This document shows positions 32,870 through 42,140 of a stretch of DNA of 64,000 bases, piece by piece. The DNA lies in NCBI RefSeq assembly GCF_003331145.1, contig NZ_QLVE01000005.1, positions 46,374-110,373 of the forward strand, in the 5' to 3' direction. The DNA is from Exiguobacterium sp. TNDT2 (GTDB lineage Bacteria; Bacillota; Bacilli; Exiguobacteriales; Exiguobacteriaceae). A program made the position numbers and the translations under genes. The stretch's first letter is position 1. Each line of letters begins with the position of its first letter. The notes under the pieces were generated by a model. The model saw nothing but the letters and a program-made list of their open reading frames with translations, was not told the origin of the DNA and ran no database searches.

Positions 32870-34047
32870 GTCCGTGCATCCCCTCTCGTCCGACTACGGT
32901 TGCGCCACCACAACGCGAGCGACAATGCGAAGACAATCAATGCTCCAATGAGGAAGAACAGTGAAATGTCGAGTTTATCCCAAACGTAAATGAAATAAAT
33001 CGTCAGTTGGACGAGCAAGAAATAGATGAAGGCGAGCACAATCGGTTTGCGGTTATAGTCTTGATAGACGAGATAAGCGAGAGCAACCACTTCAAGTAGA
33101 ACTGCCAGCAAAATGCCCGAGTCTTCGAATAACGAGAATGGGATGACGGCTAGCAGGCTAACCCACATCAAGTCCGGACGTCGGAGCACCAAATAGACGG
33201 CGACAAGAACGACCGAAAGAATCGTTGCTTCGATGACGGACGGCTGTCGTTGTGACAACCAGCTCTCTGTCGCATTGATCGAGTACCCAATCGATAGGAT
33301 GGCCGCGACAAACAGGTACAGATAGTTCCACTGGGCCCGCTCGCGATAGATGAGGAATAAGACATGCAAGGCGGCGAGGGCCCATAGCGGCCAAAAGCGA
33401 CCTTCATAGCCGGCGTATTGACCAATTGTGATGAGAAGACCATAAAAGCCGAACCAGGCGAAAATGCGATCGAACTCGTTGTCTCCATAATGGAACCAGA
33501 CCCAGGTCACAATTAACCCGAACACGATCAACGTGAGTCCGATGCCTTGAAAACTGTTCGTGATTGCCAAAAAAGCAGCGAACGCGGCCAAGAACGTGTA
33601 GATGGGATGCTTATAAATCAATTTGTGCAGGACGGCCACGGCAAGGAAGAGCCAAAATAAGAATGGGATTTGCGAGGACAAATTATAAGTCGTAAAGATG
33701 ACGATTATCGTGGCGACGAAAAAAGCGACGCCCAATAGACGGAACAACGTCACATAACGTGACGCCTTCACTTGCAGCCGTTCGGCTGCGACGTACATGC
33801 CGACCATGAACGATAAGAAAATGGCTACTTTGACAAGGTCAGGAATTGCTTGCCAGTTTGCCGCGACAAAGCTAAAGAGGCTGAGTGCGAGCAAAATCGA
33901 CCCGATAATCACAAGAATAGGCGGTTTGTGCTCACGTTTGTCACCGACCGCCAACTTCTTATGTTCATATTCGACCAAGCGCTGACCGGTCACTTCATCA
34001 AGTAAACCGGCCTCTTCCCATTCACGAACTTTTTTGTCAATGGACAC
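32866..34047 (-). CDS. DUF2157 multi-spanning membrane protein
   Basis: About 393 residues. A cytoplasmic N-terminal helix pair (VREWEEAGLLDEVTGQRLVEYEH) is typical of DUF2157, followed by roughly 11-12 membrane segments starting at ILVIIGSILLALSLFSFVAANW. Function unknown. Start uncertain: GTG 34045-34047 has AAAGGG 9 bases upstream, while ATG 34054-34056 directly touches that site and TTG 34063-34065 precedes it. Overlaps the GDYXXLXY gene by 4 bases. Confidence 0.82.
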   Translation of the reverse strand: MSIDKKVREWEEAGLLDEVTGQRLVEYEHKKLAVGDKREHKPPILVIIGSILLALSLFSFVAANWQAIPDLVKVAIFLSFMVGMYVAAERLQVKASRYVTLFRLLGVAFFVATIIVIFTTYNLSSQIPFLFWLFLAVAVLHKLIYKHPIYTFLAAFAAFLAITNSFQGIGLTLIVFGLIVTWVWFHYGDNEFDRIFAWFGFYGLLITIGQYAGYEGRFWPLWALAALHVLFLIYRERAQWNYLYLFVAAILSIGYSINATESWLSQRQPSVIEATILSVVLVAVYLVLRRPDLMWVSLLAVIPFSLFEDSGILLAVLLEVVALAYLVYQDYNRKPIVLAFIYFLLVQLTIYFIYVWDKLDISLFFLIGALIVFALSLALWWRNRSRTRGDART

Positions 34048-34073
34048 CTGAATCATCCCTTTCAATCAAAAGG

Positions 34074-34274
34074 TCAGCTGGCGCGTTCGATCAATTCTAA
34101 TTCAGTTTTCAGTAAAACTTGCTTCTCGAATTCGAGACCCAGTTGTTGAAATTCTTCCATGATGGAAACGTCCCCGATGACCGTATTGGTCAATACGGCA
34201 GTCACTTCAGCGACCCAACCTTCACGAGTTGACTTGACGATATCACCCACAACGAATTCTACAGACACACCCAT
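34074..34274 (-). CDS. Small DUF2187/YkvS-like protein
   Basis: 66 residues. GDIVKSTREGWVAEVTAVLTNTVIGDVS followed by EEFQQLGLEFEKQVLLKTE is split over a KOW/SH3-like small barrel and resembles the DUF2187 (YkvS) family of Bacillales. Function unknown. It lies 26 bases ahead of the DUF2157 gene and may share its transcript. Confidence 0.65.
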   Translation of the reverse strand: MGVSVEFVVGDIVKSTREGWVAEVTAVLTNTVIGDVSIMEEFQQLGLEFEKQVLLKTELELIERAS

Positions 34275-34315
34275 TCACTTCCAATCTTAAATTTGTTTCT
34301 ATCATTATAACCAAA

Positions 34316-34942
34316 TTATATCGGTTTGAATACGTTTTCTTTAAGTCGTTTAAGAAATTGTGTCAAAATTTTTCCAGTCAATCCCCAAATAATGTAGTCC
34401 TCATGTTCATAGAAAGGTTCTCTCATTTTAATTACCCGTTTTTCGTACGCTTTAGCATTCGCCATCCGTTCAAACGGAATATTTTGATCTGGATTCATCG
34501 TCCATTCCATCTCGCCGTGGAACGGGTCAAGCAAGAGCAGCGTTTCGACGGGGACGGAAAACAAATGGTCGACCTCATCTGTATGACGGACGTCTGGTAG
34601 TCTTGGAATCACTCCGACGAACGGATAGATGAGCTGCCGATGCGGTGTCGCGAGCGGTTGCAGGCGACCGATGACTTCAATCTCTTCCATCGCAAGCAAT
34701 AGCTCCTCGCTCGTCTCTCGGACAGCGGCTTCGACCGGTGTCTCGCCCGGATCTAGACGGCCGCCCGGAAACGAGATTTCTCCTGGTTGACGCCGCATCG
34801 TATGGGCCCGTACTTCAAAGATGACGTGCCACGTCCCGTCGATCTCGGTCAACGGGATCAAGACGGCTGCCGTATGTTCATAATTTTCTTCCATCGAGAA
34901 ACTATCACGTAATTGTTGTTCCGTGATCCACGATTTGTCCAT
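34316..34942 (-). CDS. NUDIX hydrolase, CoA pyrophosphatase type
   Basis: 208 residues. The Nudix box [22 protein letters not shown] is split as G-x5-E-x7-RETSEE and intact, preceded by the LPFPGG-like [12 protein letters not shown] variant ([12 protein letters not shown]), the UPF0035/CoA-diphosphatase signature. Members cleave CoA or related pyrophosphates. ATG 34940-34942 has GAGGTG 6 bases upstream. Probably monocistronic. Confidence 0.88.
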   Translation of the reverse strand: MDKSWITEQQLRDSFSMEENYEHTAAVLIPLTEIDGTWHVIFEVRAHTMRRQPGEISFPGGRLDPGETPVEAAVRETSEELLLAMEEIEVIGRLQPLATPHRQLIYPFVGVIPRLPDVRHTDEVDHLFSVPVETLLLLDPFHGEMEWTMNPDQNIPFERMANAKAYEKRVIKMREPFYEHEDYIIWGLTGKILTQFLKRLKENVFKPI

Positions 34943-35046
34943 TCTCTCCACCTCGTTCTCTTTGTTTCTACACTTCCACCATTGTCTCCTCGTTTAAACG
35001 CATCAAATGTCGGAAATATCATTATTAACGATAGGAGTTGGTAGAT

Positions 35047-36585
35047 GTGGTGGACAAACAAGTTGATGTATTGATTGTCGGAGCGGGCCCGACCGGACTC
35101 ACGCTCGCGTTGACGTTAGCCAGATATGGGATTTCATTTGAAGTCATCGATCGCAAGACGACCCCGTCGAATAATTCTCGTGCCATCGGGATCCAACCGC
35201 GAACGATTGAAGTGTTTTCTCGGCTCGATATTGCCAAAGAAGTGCTCGCCCGGGCACGGACCATCGAGAAAGGGAATCTGTACTTTTCGGGTCAATGGAC
35301 AGCCAAACTTGAATTTTCTCGCCTCGTCACGCCATACCCGTTCGTGACGCTGTTGCGTCAAAATGAGACCGAGGCGATTTTAGAGCAGGCGTTAAACGGA
35401 CACGGGCATTCCGTCCAGCGCGGTGAATCGCTCGTTTCGTTGACACATTACCCGTCTCGAGTGCTCGCTCACCTTGAGTCAGATGCGTCAAACCGGACGA
35501 TCGAAGCCAAATACGTCGTGGCGGCCGACGGGGCGAACAGTTCGATCCGACGAATGCTCGCCCTTCCATTCAGCGGTAAGTCGTTCAAAGAGTCGTGGGT
35601 GCTCGCCGATATGAAAGCCAAGTGGAACATCTCGCGCGAGGAAGTGCATATCTTCTTTTCCGACCGGGGCGTTTTAGAAGTATTCCCGCTCACGGATGAT
35701 ACGATTCGCATCACAGGGAACCTCGCGAGCGACGAATCGTTCAGCGAGTCGGAACTGCGTGAGTTAATTGAGCAGCGAAGCCATATGAACGTCGCCATTG
35801 ATGAAGTCGAATGGTTCTCGCTCTTCCGGGTCCATAACCGCATGGTCGACTCGTTCATTCACAACCGCGTCATATTAATGGGAGACGCCGCCCACATTAA
35901 CTCACCTGTTGGCGGACAAGGAATGAATACCGGGATCGCCGATTCGTTCAATCTCGGTTGGAAGTTATGGCTCCATTTGAAAGCCGGTGCCCCTTTCCGC
36001 GTCGTCGACTCGTATCGCGATGAACGGGAGCACGTGGCCCGTAACGTGCTTCAGACGACAAACGTGGCGACGGAGGTGTTACAGACGACGTTACCTGTCC
36101 TTTTGCCGTTCCAAGCACTTGGCGCCGACGTCTTCACGCGCGTCAATTTGGTCAACCAAAAAATCACGGAACGAATCGCCCAACTGCACTTATCTTATCC
36201 CGGTCATTCCCGAATTCCGTTCTTGCGTGTCACCAAAGGCAAGATTTTCCCGGAAATCGAGATCATCCGGACCGATGACGGATTGCGCACCAAAATCTCG
36301 GAGATCGCGGACGGGCGTTTCCAAGTGCTCATCCTCGATGATGATAAACGTGATGCGACCGCACTTTACGACTATTTGAACGATTATCAATCCTACTTCC
36401 AAATCATCACGCTTTCGAAGACGAGCCGTCCCTTCTTCGACCAAGGCAACGAGCTTGCGAAATCGTTGTTCATGAAGCGTGGTGTCCTCGTTATCCGGCC
36501 GGACGGCTATCTGCTTCATAAACAGCGGCACATGCGTCCTGATTCGTTGCAACAGACGATGGCCGCTTGGCTGCCGACTCTATGA
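35047..36585 (+). CDS. FAD-dependent aromatic-type monooxygenase (PHBH/phenol hydroxylase family)
   Basis: About 512 residues. Rossmann motif VLIVGAGPTGLTLALTLARYG, split across the N-terminus; DG motif VVAADGANSSIRRML; GD motif VILMGDAAHINSPVGGQGMN for FAD. A thioredoxin-like C-terminal domain (about 400-512) is as in phenol hydroxylase-type enzymes. Such flavoproteins hydroxylate aromatic compounds with NAD(P)H and oxygen, but the substrate is unknown. GTG 35047-35049 is chosen (AGGAG 9 bases upstream); a TTG at 35038 touches that site. Divergent from the NUDIX gene. Confidence 0.88.
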   Translation: MVDKQVDVLIVGAGPTGLTLALTLARYGISFEVIDRKTTPSNNSRAIGIQPRTIEVFSRLDIAKEVLARARTIEKGNLYFSGQWTAKLEFSRLVTPYPFVTLLRQNETEAILEQALNGHGHSVQRGESLVSLTHYPSRVLAHLESDASNRTIEAKYVVAADGANSSIRRMLALPFSGKSFKESWVLADMKAKWNISREEVHIFFSDRGVLEVFPLTDDTIRITGNLASDESFSESELRELIEQRSHMNVAIDEVEWFSLFRVHNRMVDSFIHNRVILMGDAAHINSPVGGQGMNTGIADSFNLGWKLWLHLKAGAPFRVVDSYRDEREHVARNVLQTTNVATEVLQTTLPVLLPFQALGADVFTRVNLVNQKITERIAQLHLSYPGHSRIPFLRVTKGKIFPEIEIIRTDDGLRTKISEIADGRFQVLILDDDKRDATALYDYLNDYQSYFQIITLSKTSRPFFDQGNELAKSLFMKRGVLVIRPDGYLLHKQRHMRPDSLQQTMAAWLPTL

Positions 36586-36587
36586 CA

Positions 36588-36616
36588 AGAGCTCCACTCA
36601 TCTCGAGTGGAGCTCT
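36588..36616. terminator. Convergent terminator after the monooxygenase gene
   Basis: AGAGCTCCACT (36588-36598) pairs with AGTGGAGCTCT (36606-36616). T-runs on either side are short. Confidence 0.65.
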
Positions 36617-36617
36617 G

Positions 36618-36866
36618 TTAGGCTTGATTGTAATAGAGTGTACCTGGCTTCGACAGCGTCAAATCGTAAAACGCCTCAAATGCTTCGATGTCCTCTAACT
36701 TGCGAAAGTCGACTTTATCTGTCTCTTCATTCGGAATTGCGATGATGATGCCGTCTTCCGTTTGTTTAATCATCCCGGTCTGCCCGTTATGGATGCGGAT
36801 ATAGAGCACATGCTTGTCTTCTAACAGCGTCACAGCTTCGCGACGCGATTGAATCGTTGTTTTCAT
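36618..36866 (-). CDS. Hypothetical protein, 82 residues
   Basis: Small soluble protein, beta-rich then helical (LEDKHVLYIRIHNGQTGMIKQT; FRKLEDIEAFEAFYDLTLS). No recognised family. ATG 36864-36866 has GAGGG 6 bases upstream; an ATG two codons earlier touches it. Convergent with the monooxygenase gene and divergent from the next gene. Confidence 0.65.
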   Translation of the reverse strand: MKTTIQSRREAVTLLEDKHVLYIRIHNGQTGMIKQTEDGIIIAIPNEETDKVDFRKLEDIEAFEAFYDLTLSKPGTLYYNQA

Positions 36867-36961
36867 GGTCATCCCTCACTTTCTTTTGAGTATACCGGTC
36901 TATCATTATTGCTTTCAAGCGGTTGCGCCCTTAAAATTATGTAAAGAAGGGGTTGAACGCT

Positions 36962-37255
36962 TTGAATTTGGAAACAATATTGATTATCGTCTTAGGAATC
37001 ACATTCGTCATTCTTGTCTCGATTCGCACCGTCCGCAACTTGCAGTGGGTCCGATTCGGCGAGGCGTTCGGCAAACAAGGCGAGGCGCTCCTCGACGACT
37101 ATACGTATTTGACAGAACAAGGCATCACATGCCGCGTCGAGCACGGTTTGCCGACCGGCCGCTTGTTCCGCCCACTCGCGAAAAACTTGGACGACCGGGT
37201 CGCCTTGTTCGTTCATCGCAAAGATGCAGAACAGGCACGGCAACTATTGAAATGA
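36962..37255 (+). CDS. Small single-pass membrane protein of unknown function
   Basis: About 97 residues with one N-terminal membrane segment (ILIIVLGITFVILVSI) and a cytoplasmic domain with HRKDAEQARQLL, reminiscent of short proteins with a DUF2007-like signal-transducing fold (EQGITCRVEHGLPTG). TTG 36962-36964 is preferred because AAGGGG lies 9 bases upstream; TTG 36953 touches it. Its stop lies inside the shared terminator. Confidence 0.6.
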   Translation: MNLETILIIVLGITFVILVSIRTVRNLQWVRFGEAFGKQGEALLDDYTYLTEQGITCRVEHGLPTGRLFRPLAKNLDDRVALFVHRKDAEQARQLLK

Positions 37256-37289
37256 AAATGGCGCTGACTCTTCAGCGCCATTTTCATTT
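37250..37289. terminator. Convergent terminator with an 18-bp perfect stem
   Basis: AAATGAAAATGGCGCTGA (37250-37267) pairs fully with TCAGCGCCATTTTCATTT (37272-37289). A/T-runs at both ends let it serve both converging genes, and both stop codons fall inside it. Confidence 0.9.
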
Positions 37290-37859
37290 ATGTACTTGCC
37301 GCTCCGAGCAATAGTAAGCGATGTGTTTGATCGTCGCTTCAGACAACAGCTCGAGCTTCGTCTTCGAAATGACGTCATCGATCACATCGAACGTATCGGC
37401 ACAGTTGGCCTTGATACGTTCGACCTTGAGACGGGATGTCTCAGGGAAAATTAAAAACGACGTGACAGGGACCGCTTGACCGCATTGCCTCTTCAGGACG
37501 CTCCTGACGTGCTTCGTCATCCGCTCAAGCTCTTCCATCGGATGCGGATAGATGTTTTTCCAACCGAGCGACGTCTCGAGACGACAGTCCCGGTTCGTCA
37601 TATGGACGGCCGACGTCGTCCGATTGATACGGACTAAAAATACGCCTTTTGGGCCGACCAACACAGAATCGAGCACATCCTCGCCGAGTTCGACCTGTTC
37701 AATCATCATCCAATCAAATCGGCACGTATGGCGGATGATCTCGACAATCTCGTCCGTGTACGACTTCGGCGGTGCGACGACTTCTTCTTTCGTGCGGAAC
37801 AAGCCTTTCGTCTGTCGTTTCTCAGGTTCTTTTTTGACGGCCGTCAATACATGTAACAT
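37284..37859 (-). CDS. NERD-domain (nuclease-related) protein
   Basis: 191 residues. The core VLDSVLVGPKGVFLVRINRTTSAV matches the NERD pattern (D-x-(L/V)...G-(I/V)-(F/V)-x-(I/V)-(E/N)), a fold related to restriction-type nucleases. A short lysine-rich N-terminal region precedes it. Role unknown; perhaps DNA processing. It ends the mrfA-mrfB-ypsA-gpsB operon, 18 bases after gpsB. ATG 37857-37859 has GGAGG 8 bases upstream. Confidence 0.7.
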   Translation of the reverse strand: MLHVLTAVKKEPEKRQTKGLFRTKEEVVAPPKSYTDEIVEIIRHTCRFDWMMIEQVELGEDVLDSVLVGPKGVFLVRINRTTSAVHMTNRDCRLETSLGWKNIYPHPMEELERMTKHVRSVLKRQCGQAVPVTSFLIFPETSRLKVERIKANCADTFDVIDDVISKTKLELLSEATIKHIAYYCSERQVHK

Positions 37860-37877
37860 CTTCTCCACCTCCTCACT

Positions 37878-38177
37878 TTATTCGCTCGGGCCGACCTGTT
37901 TTCCGAAGACGGCTTTTTCTAAATTCGAGATCCGACGCAACATGTCGTAGTTCGATGCGACAGGCTGGGCCGGTTTGACCGGTTCTGCTTGTCCATTCGA
38001 ACCGCGGCGGAGCGACTCGTTCTCTTGGCGCAACCGTTCAATTTCTTTCGTCATCTTCTCATAATCGCGGATGACGACGTCCAAAAACTGGTCGACTTCT
38101 TCTTGTGAGTACCCGCGAAGGGCGGTCTTGAATTCTTGCTTATAAATGGCTTCGGCTGTTAATTCAGTTTGCATCAT
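37878..38177 (-). CDS. gpsB: Cell-division regulator GpsB
   Basis: DivIVA-like protein of 99 residues. GpsB shuttles PBP1 between division and elongation sites and links cell-wall synthesis to division. The N-terminal DivIVA domain (LTAEAIYKQEFKTALRGYSQEEVDQFLDVVIRDYE is split from residue 6) is followed by a coiled coil and a C-terminal trimerisation segment (YDMLRRISNLEKAVFG). Position after ypsA matches B. subtilis. The ponA gene for its partner PBP1 lies 5 kb away. Confidence 0.95.
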   Translation of the reverse strand: MMQTELTAEAIYKQEFKTALRGYSQEEVDQFLDVVIRDYEKMTKEIERLRQENESLRRGSNGQAEPVKPAQPVASNYDMLRRISNLEKAVFGKQVGPSE

Positions 38178-38180
38178 TTT

Positions 38181-38726
38181 TCACTCCCAATGTTGTTCCC
38201 ATTGTTTTTCTTCTTCAATCACGCGTAATTCTTCCGGTGTGATCAAGAATAACTCCATCTGGTGTTTTCGTTTAGCCCCTTCGACAAGAAAGCGCGGGCT
38301 TCCTCCCGTCTCTTCGTCATACAAGGTGATTAGTCCTGCTGCTTTGTCTAAAAAGAAGGCAGTTTTCGCCCGCAACTGACTCGGGTCCTCGTATGGACGT
38401 TGGGTCAGCGCTTCAAAAAAGTCAGCCTCGAGCTGCAAACGAATGAACAATTCTTGCTCATACGGCTTATACTTCTCTTCCATCTGCAAAAAAGGCGGAA
38501 ATACGGCGATTTTGATCGGATACGTTTCTCTTAACTCTAACAATACTTCTCCAGCCCATAATTCACAACCGTTCGTGCCACTAAAGATGAACCATTCAGC
38601 CCCAAGTTCGATGGCTTCGACTATTTTTCGCTCGTATGCTTCTTTGATGATGTCGATGCCGGGATGGTCGGCTTTGAAGATGCCGAGCTCATGCGGCCGG
38701 TATCCGGTGATGGCGACAACCTTCAT
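38181..38726 (-). CDS. ypsA: YpsA, SLOG-domain protein (DUF1273)
   Basis: 181 residues of the SLOG superfamily, Rossmann-like proteins proposed to bind nucleotide ligands. Landmarks: VVAITGYRPHELGIF at the N-terminus, WFIFSGTNGCELWAGEVLLEL, and TLYDEETGGSPRF. In B. subtilis YpsA affects cell division when overproduced. Four-base overlap with mrfB and 3 bases from gpsB: translationally coupled. Confidence 0.93.
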   Translation of the reverse strand: MKVVAITGYRPHELGIFKADHPGIDIIKEAYERKIVEAIELGAEWFIFSGTNGCELWAGEVLLELRETYPIKIAVFPPFLQMEEKYKPYEQELFIRLQLEADFFEALTQRPYEDPSQLRAKTAFFLDKAAGLITLYDEETGGSPRFLVEGAKRKHQMELFLITPEELRVIEEEKQWEQHWE

Positions 38727-39880
38727 GATCGCTTCCTTTCTAGCCGATTCATCCGATGGCGCAGCGCCCGCATCTCGGTCAAAGCGGTCTGTCGAAGCAC
38801 CGTCTCTTTCCTTTCCGCCAAGGCGATGGCCCGTTTGGTATAGATGATGGCCTGATTGATGTCTTTTTCGCGATGTTCGGCGTTTTTCGCCAATTCGACG
38901 AGCGCCTCGACTGTGCCGACCTGTTCGAATAGTGGCACCGCCTGTTCCATCTGGCCGGTTCGTTTCAATAACAACGCTTGACGCATCAAGGCTCGCTTCG
39001 TCGGTCGTTCAAGGCGTCCATATTCATGAAGCGCCGCTTCAGCATTGCCGAGATCGTTCAACCAGTGGGCCCGTTCTTCACCGAATGGCGTCTCATCGGC
39101 TTCGACGAGGTGACAGAGACGTTTATAGAGCGAGACGAGGCTTAGACAGTCGGCGTGATGGTGCTCGATGACGGGCTGGATGATATCCGGTTCCCGGTCC
39201 TTCACATATTGGAAATAGTGCATCGGTGCCAAGAAGCCGGGCAAATCGTCCGTCCGGGCATGGCCGAAATGGGCCTCGACCGCTTTGAGCGACACCGATT
39301 CGAGCGTCGGTTTCAAAAGACGACGTGAGGCGTGCAACAGATCGATATGGCCCACGGTCGGGAGCGCCTTGACTTTTGAGCGGACGAACGTGTGCCGTGT
39401 CTTGATTTGGGGCCAGTCGAACGACTTGCCGTTATACGTCACGAAACGGACCTCGTCGCCGATGTCGTTCAAGAAGTGATAATAGAACGCCGTCTCGAAC
39501 GCCGGGTGCGGCAATACGTATTGAATCATCTCCAGATGATCGTCTTGGAAGCGCGCGAAGCCGATTAAAAAGATTGAAGTTCCCGATCCACGGAGTCCAG
39601 TTGTCTCAGTGTCCATGAACAACACCTGCTCAGACGGGACATCGACTTGGAAAAAGGGATGGGTCGACGTCGAGAGCGATGCTTTTGCCTCTTGGAACGT
39701 ATAGTCATGATGCATTTCGTCTAGTGGATAAACCTGTTTCAAGCGGACGCACCACTCTTGTTCGAACGTCAAAATTTCTCCACCCCGGGCCCGCCATTTT
39801 GCTTGTTCGACGTCATCCGGCGTCACGGTCGTCTGTTTTGGTTCGTTCGTTTTAATGAGTCGTGATAGTTTTGCTTTCAT
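38723..39880 (-). CDS. mrfB: Exonuclease MrfB (YprB)
   Basis: 385 residues. A DnaQ/RNase H-like 3'-5' exonuclease domain (about 80-270) has the acidic motifs FMDTETTGLRG, VTYNGKSFDWPQIKTRH and HHHADCLSLVSLY. The C-terminal third is helical and TPR-like (AALHEYGRLERPTKRALMRQALLLKRTGQ is in this stretch). In B. subtilis MrfA and MrfB repair mitomycin C lesions. Overlaps mrfA and ypsA by 4 bases each. Confidence 0.92.
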   Translation of the reverse strand: MKAKLSRLIKTNEPKQTTVTPDDVEQAKWRARGGEILTFEQEWCVRLKQVYPLDEMHHDYTFQEAKASLSTSTHPFFQVDVPSEQVLFMDTETTGLRGSGTSIFLIGFARFQDDHLEMIQYVLPHPAFETAFYYHFLNDIGDEVRFVTYNGKSFDWPQIKTRHTFVRSKVKALPTVGHIDLLHASRRLLKPTLESVSLKAVEAHFGHARTDDLPGFLAPMHYFQYVKDREPDIIQPVIEHHHADCLSLVSLYKRLCHLVEADETPFGEERAHWLNDLGNAEAALHEYGRLERPTKRALMRQALLLKRTGQMEQAVPLFEQVGTVEALVELAKNAEHREKDINQAIIYTKRAIALAERKETVLRQTALTEMRALRHRMNRLERKRS

Positions 39881-42126
39881 ATCGTTCCTTTCAATGCGTC
39901 CAACTGTCTGACGACCTGCTGTTTGAAATCACCGTACCCAATCATGCCGACGCAACGCGGACAACCGCTCTCGCACGGACAGTCCTCGACCGTACGGATG
40001 GCCGCGTCCAAAACGTCGTCGGCGTCGCGATAGAGTGCCTCGCTCAGCCCGATGCCGCCTGGGTAACGGTCATATAAATAGACGGTCGGTTTGTTCGTAT
40101 GGGTCGCCTTCATTTGAATCGTCGTGAACAAGTCGAGCGTGTCACACATCAAATAGAGCGGGGCGAGTCGCCGCAATAAATCACTGACTGCTTCGAGCTG
40201 GTCTTCCATGTCGGCCTCCGAGTAAGCGAACCGTTCGTCGAGTGTGAACCAAGTCGCCGTCGTGTGCAGCTCTCGTTCCGGCAAATGAATCGGCCCGGAA
40301 CCGATATTCTCGTGCGTCCCGAACTTGATTTTCTTGAACAACGTCGCCATCGCGATGACCGATACCTCCCCGAACGTCTTCACGCCGGTCGTCTTGTTCT
40401 CTTCCAACACTTTCAGTTCGACCGCCAAATTGGCGTCCGTATAGTAGTCGACGTCGACACGTCGCACATACGCTTTCTTCTCTTCGAAGTCGAGTCGCTC
40501 GACCTGATATTGCTCGGCCCCATGCAAATAAATGGCCTCGTCATGCAGTAACGTCATCGCGCTGAACGTATCCATCTCGCCGATGACTTGGTTTTTCGCG
40601 GTCTGGTCGACGATGACGACGTTCTCTTGGTCACTCGTCCGGAGCGAGATGTCATGGGCCGGGAACGCATCGGTCATCCAATAATATTTATCGGCCCGTT
40701 CATGCAAGATGTGAGCGTCCGTCAAGAAATCGAGAATCTCTTCCGTCTCTACCGTCCCGAACCGCTCCCCTTTTTGGAAAGGCAGTTCGAAGGCGGCACA
40801 TTTCATATGGTCGACGAGGATGATTAAATTGTTCGGGTCGAGCCGCGCCGCTTCCGGAGACCGGTCTAAAATCAAATCAGGTTGTTCGACGACAAGTTGG
40901 TCGAGCGATGACGACGAGGCGACGAAGACCACGAGCGCCTCGGAATGACGGCGTCCGGCCCGGCCCGCTTGTTGCCACATCGAGGCGACCGTACCCGGAT
41001 AGCCGTTCAAGACACACGCTTGCAACTGGCCGATATCGACACCGAGTTCGAGCGCATTCGTCGAGACGACGGCTTTAATCTCACCGTTACGGAGCCGGCG
41101 CTCGATTTCACGACGCTCCGACGGTAAGTAGCCGCCTCGATAGCCGACAATCGACTTCGGACCGAGCTCGCGCCGCGTCAGTTCTTGTAAATACGTCAAC
41201 AATACCTCGACCCGAACGCGGGAGCGGGCGAAGACGATCGTTTGGATATCCGCTTCGACAAGTTTTGAGGCGATCCGCTTCGTCTCGAGCGTCGCACTCC
41301 GACGAATCCCGAGCGCCTCATTGACGACGGGGGGGTTATAGAAAATCAAATGTTTCTTTCCTTGAGGCGCCCCGTTGTTGTCGACGAGGACGACGTCTTC
41401 TTCCGTTAGCAGTTCAGCCAGCTCGACCGGGTTGGCGATTGTCGCTGACGTCATGATCCATTTCGGATGGCTCCCATAATAGGCACAGATTCGCTTCAAA
41501 CGACGAAACACGTTAGCGACGTGGCTACCGAATACGCCTCGATACGTGTGCAACTCATCGACGACGATATATTCTAAATTCTCGAACAAGCGAATCCATT
41601 TCGTATGATGCGGTAAGATCCCAGAGTGAAGCATATCCGGATTCGTGATGACGATATTGCCGGCGTCCCGTACTTTCGTACGAGCCGCTGGCGCCGTGTC
41701 CCCATCGTAGGTGAAGCAACGCAAGTCGCCTTCGAGCGCTTCGACCATCTCCATCAAATCGCTGTTTTGGTCTTGGGCGAGCGCCTTCGTCGGATACAGG
41801 TAGAGTGCCCGGGCGTTCGGCTGTTCAATCATCTTCGATAAAACCGGCAGATTGTAACAGAGCGTCTTCCCGGAAGCGGTCGGCGTGACGATGACCGTCG
41901 AGTTGCCACGAGACGTCTGCTCGATCGCTTCGGCCTGATGCGTATACAGTTGTTCAATCCCACGATTATGGAGCACCCGGACAAGGTCTGGCGGCACGCT
42001 CGATGGAATCGGCGCATACCGGGCCGGCTGCGCCTCGACCGTGTGCCAATGTGTCACGTTGCTCGAAAAAACCGGGTCGGTTTTGAGCGTCTGAATCATT
42101 TCTTCCACGGAACGTTTTTTCCGCAT
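39877..42126 (-). CDS. mrfA: DNA helicase MrfA (YprA)
   Basis: Superfamily 2 helicase of 749 residues. Walker A TPTASGKT, DELH box in VVDELHTYRG, motif III SATIANP, and the C-terminal helicase motif QQAGRAGRR. The C-terminal DUF1998 domain has four cysteines in CPCESGCPRC, a metal site reported as important in B. subtilis MrfA. Works with MrfB on mitomycin-type damage. ATG 42124-42126 (MRKKRS) has AAGGTG 6 bases upstream; a GTG three codons earlier is inside that site. Confidence 0.95.
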   Translation of the reverse strand: MRKKRSVEEMIQTLKTDPVFSSNVTHWHTVEAQPARYAPIPSSVPPDLVRVLHNRGIEQLYTHQAEAIEQTSRGNSTVIVTPTASGKTLCYNLPVLSKMIEQPNARALYLYPTKALAQDQNSDLMEMVEALEGDLRCFTYDGDTAPAARTKVRDAGNIVITNPDMLHSGILPHHTKWIRLFENLEYIVVDELHTYRGVFGSHVANVFRRLKRICAYYGSHPKWIMTSATIANPVELAELLTEEDVVLVDNNGAPQGKKHLIFYNPPVVNEALGIRRSATLETKRIASKLVEADIQTIVFARSRVRVEVLLTYLQELTRRELGPKSIVGYRGGYLPSERREIERRLRNGEIKAVVSTNALELGVDIGQLQACVLNGYPGTVASMWQQAGRAGRRHSEALVVFVASSSSLDQLVVEQPDLILDRSPEAARLDPNNLIILVDHMKCAAFELPFQKGERFGTVETEEILDFLTDAHILHERADKYYWMTDAFPAHDISLRTSDQENVVIVDQTAKNQVIGEMDTFSAMTLLHDEAIYLHGAEQYQVERLDFEEKKAYVRRVDVDYYTDANLAVELKVLEENKTTGVKTFGEVSVIAMATLFKKIKFGTHENIGSGPIHLPERELHTTATWFTLDERFAYSEADMEDQLEAVSDLLRRLAPLYLMCDTLDLFTTIQMKATHTNKPTVYLYDRYPGGIGLSEALYRDADDVLDAAIRTVEDCPCESGCPRCVGMIGYGDFKQQVVRQLDALKGTI

Positions 42127-42140
42127 AGAGTTCACCTTCT

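Noticed and set aside
37860..38180. RNase P RNA (rnpB) next to gpsB as in B. subtilis
   Set aside because: The gpsB-NERD gap is only 18 bases, so there is no room for an rnpB gene.
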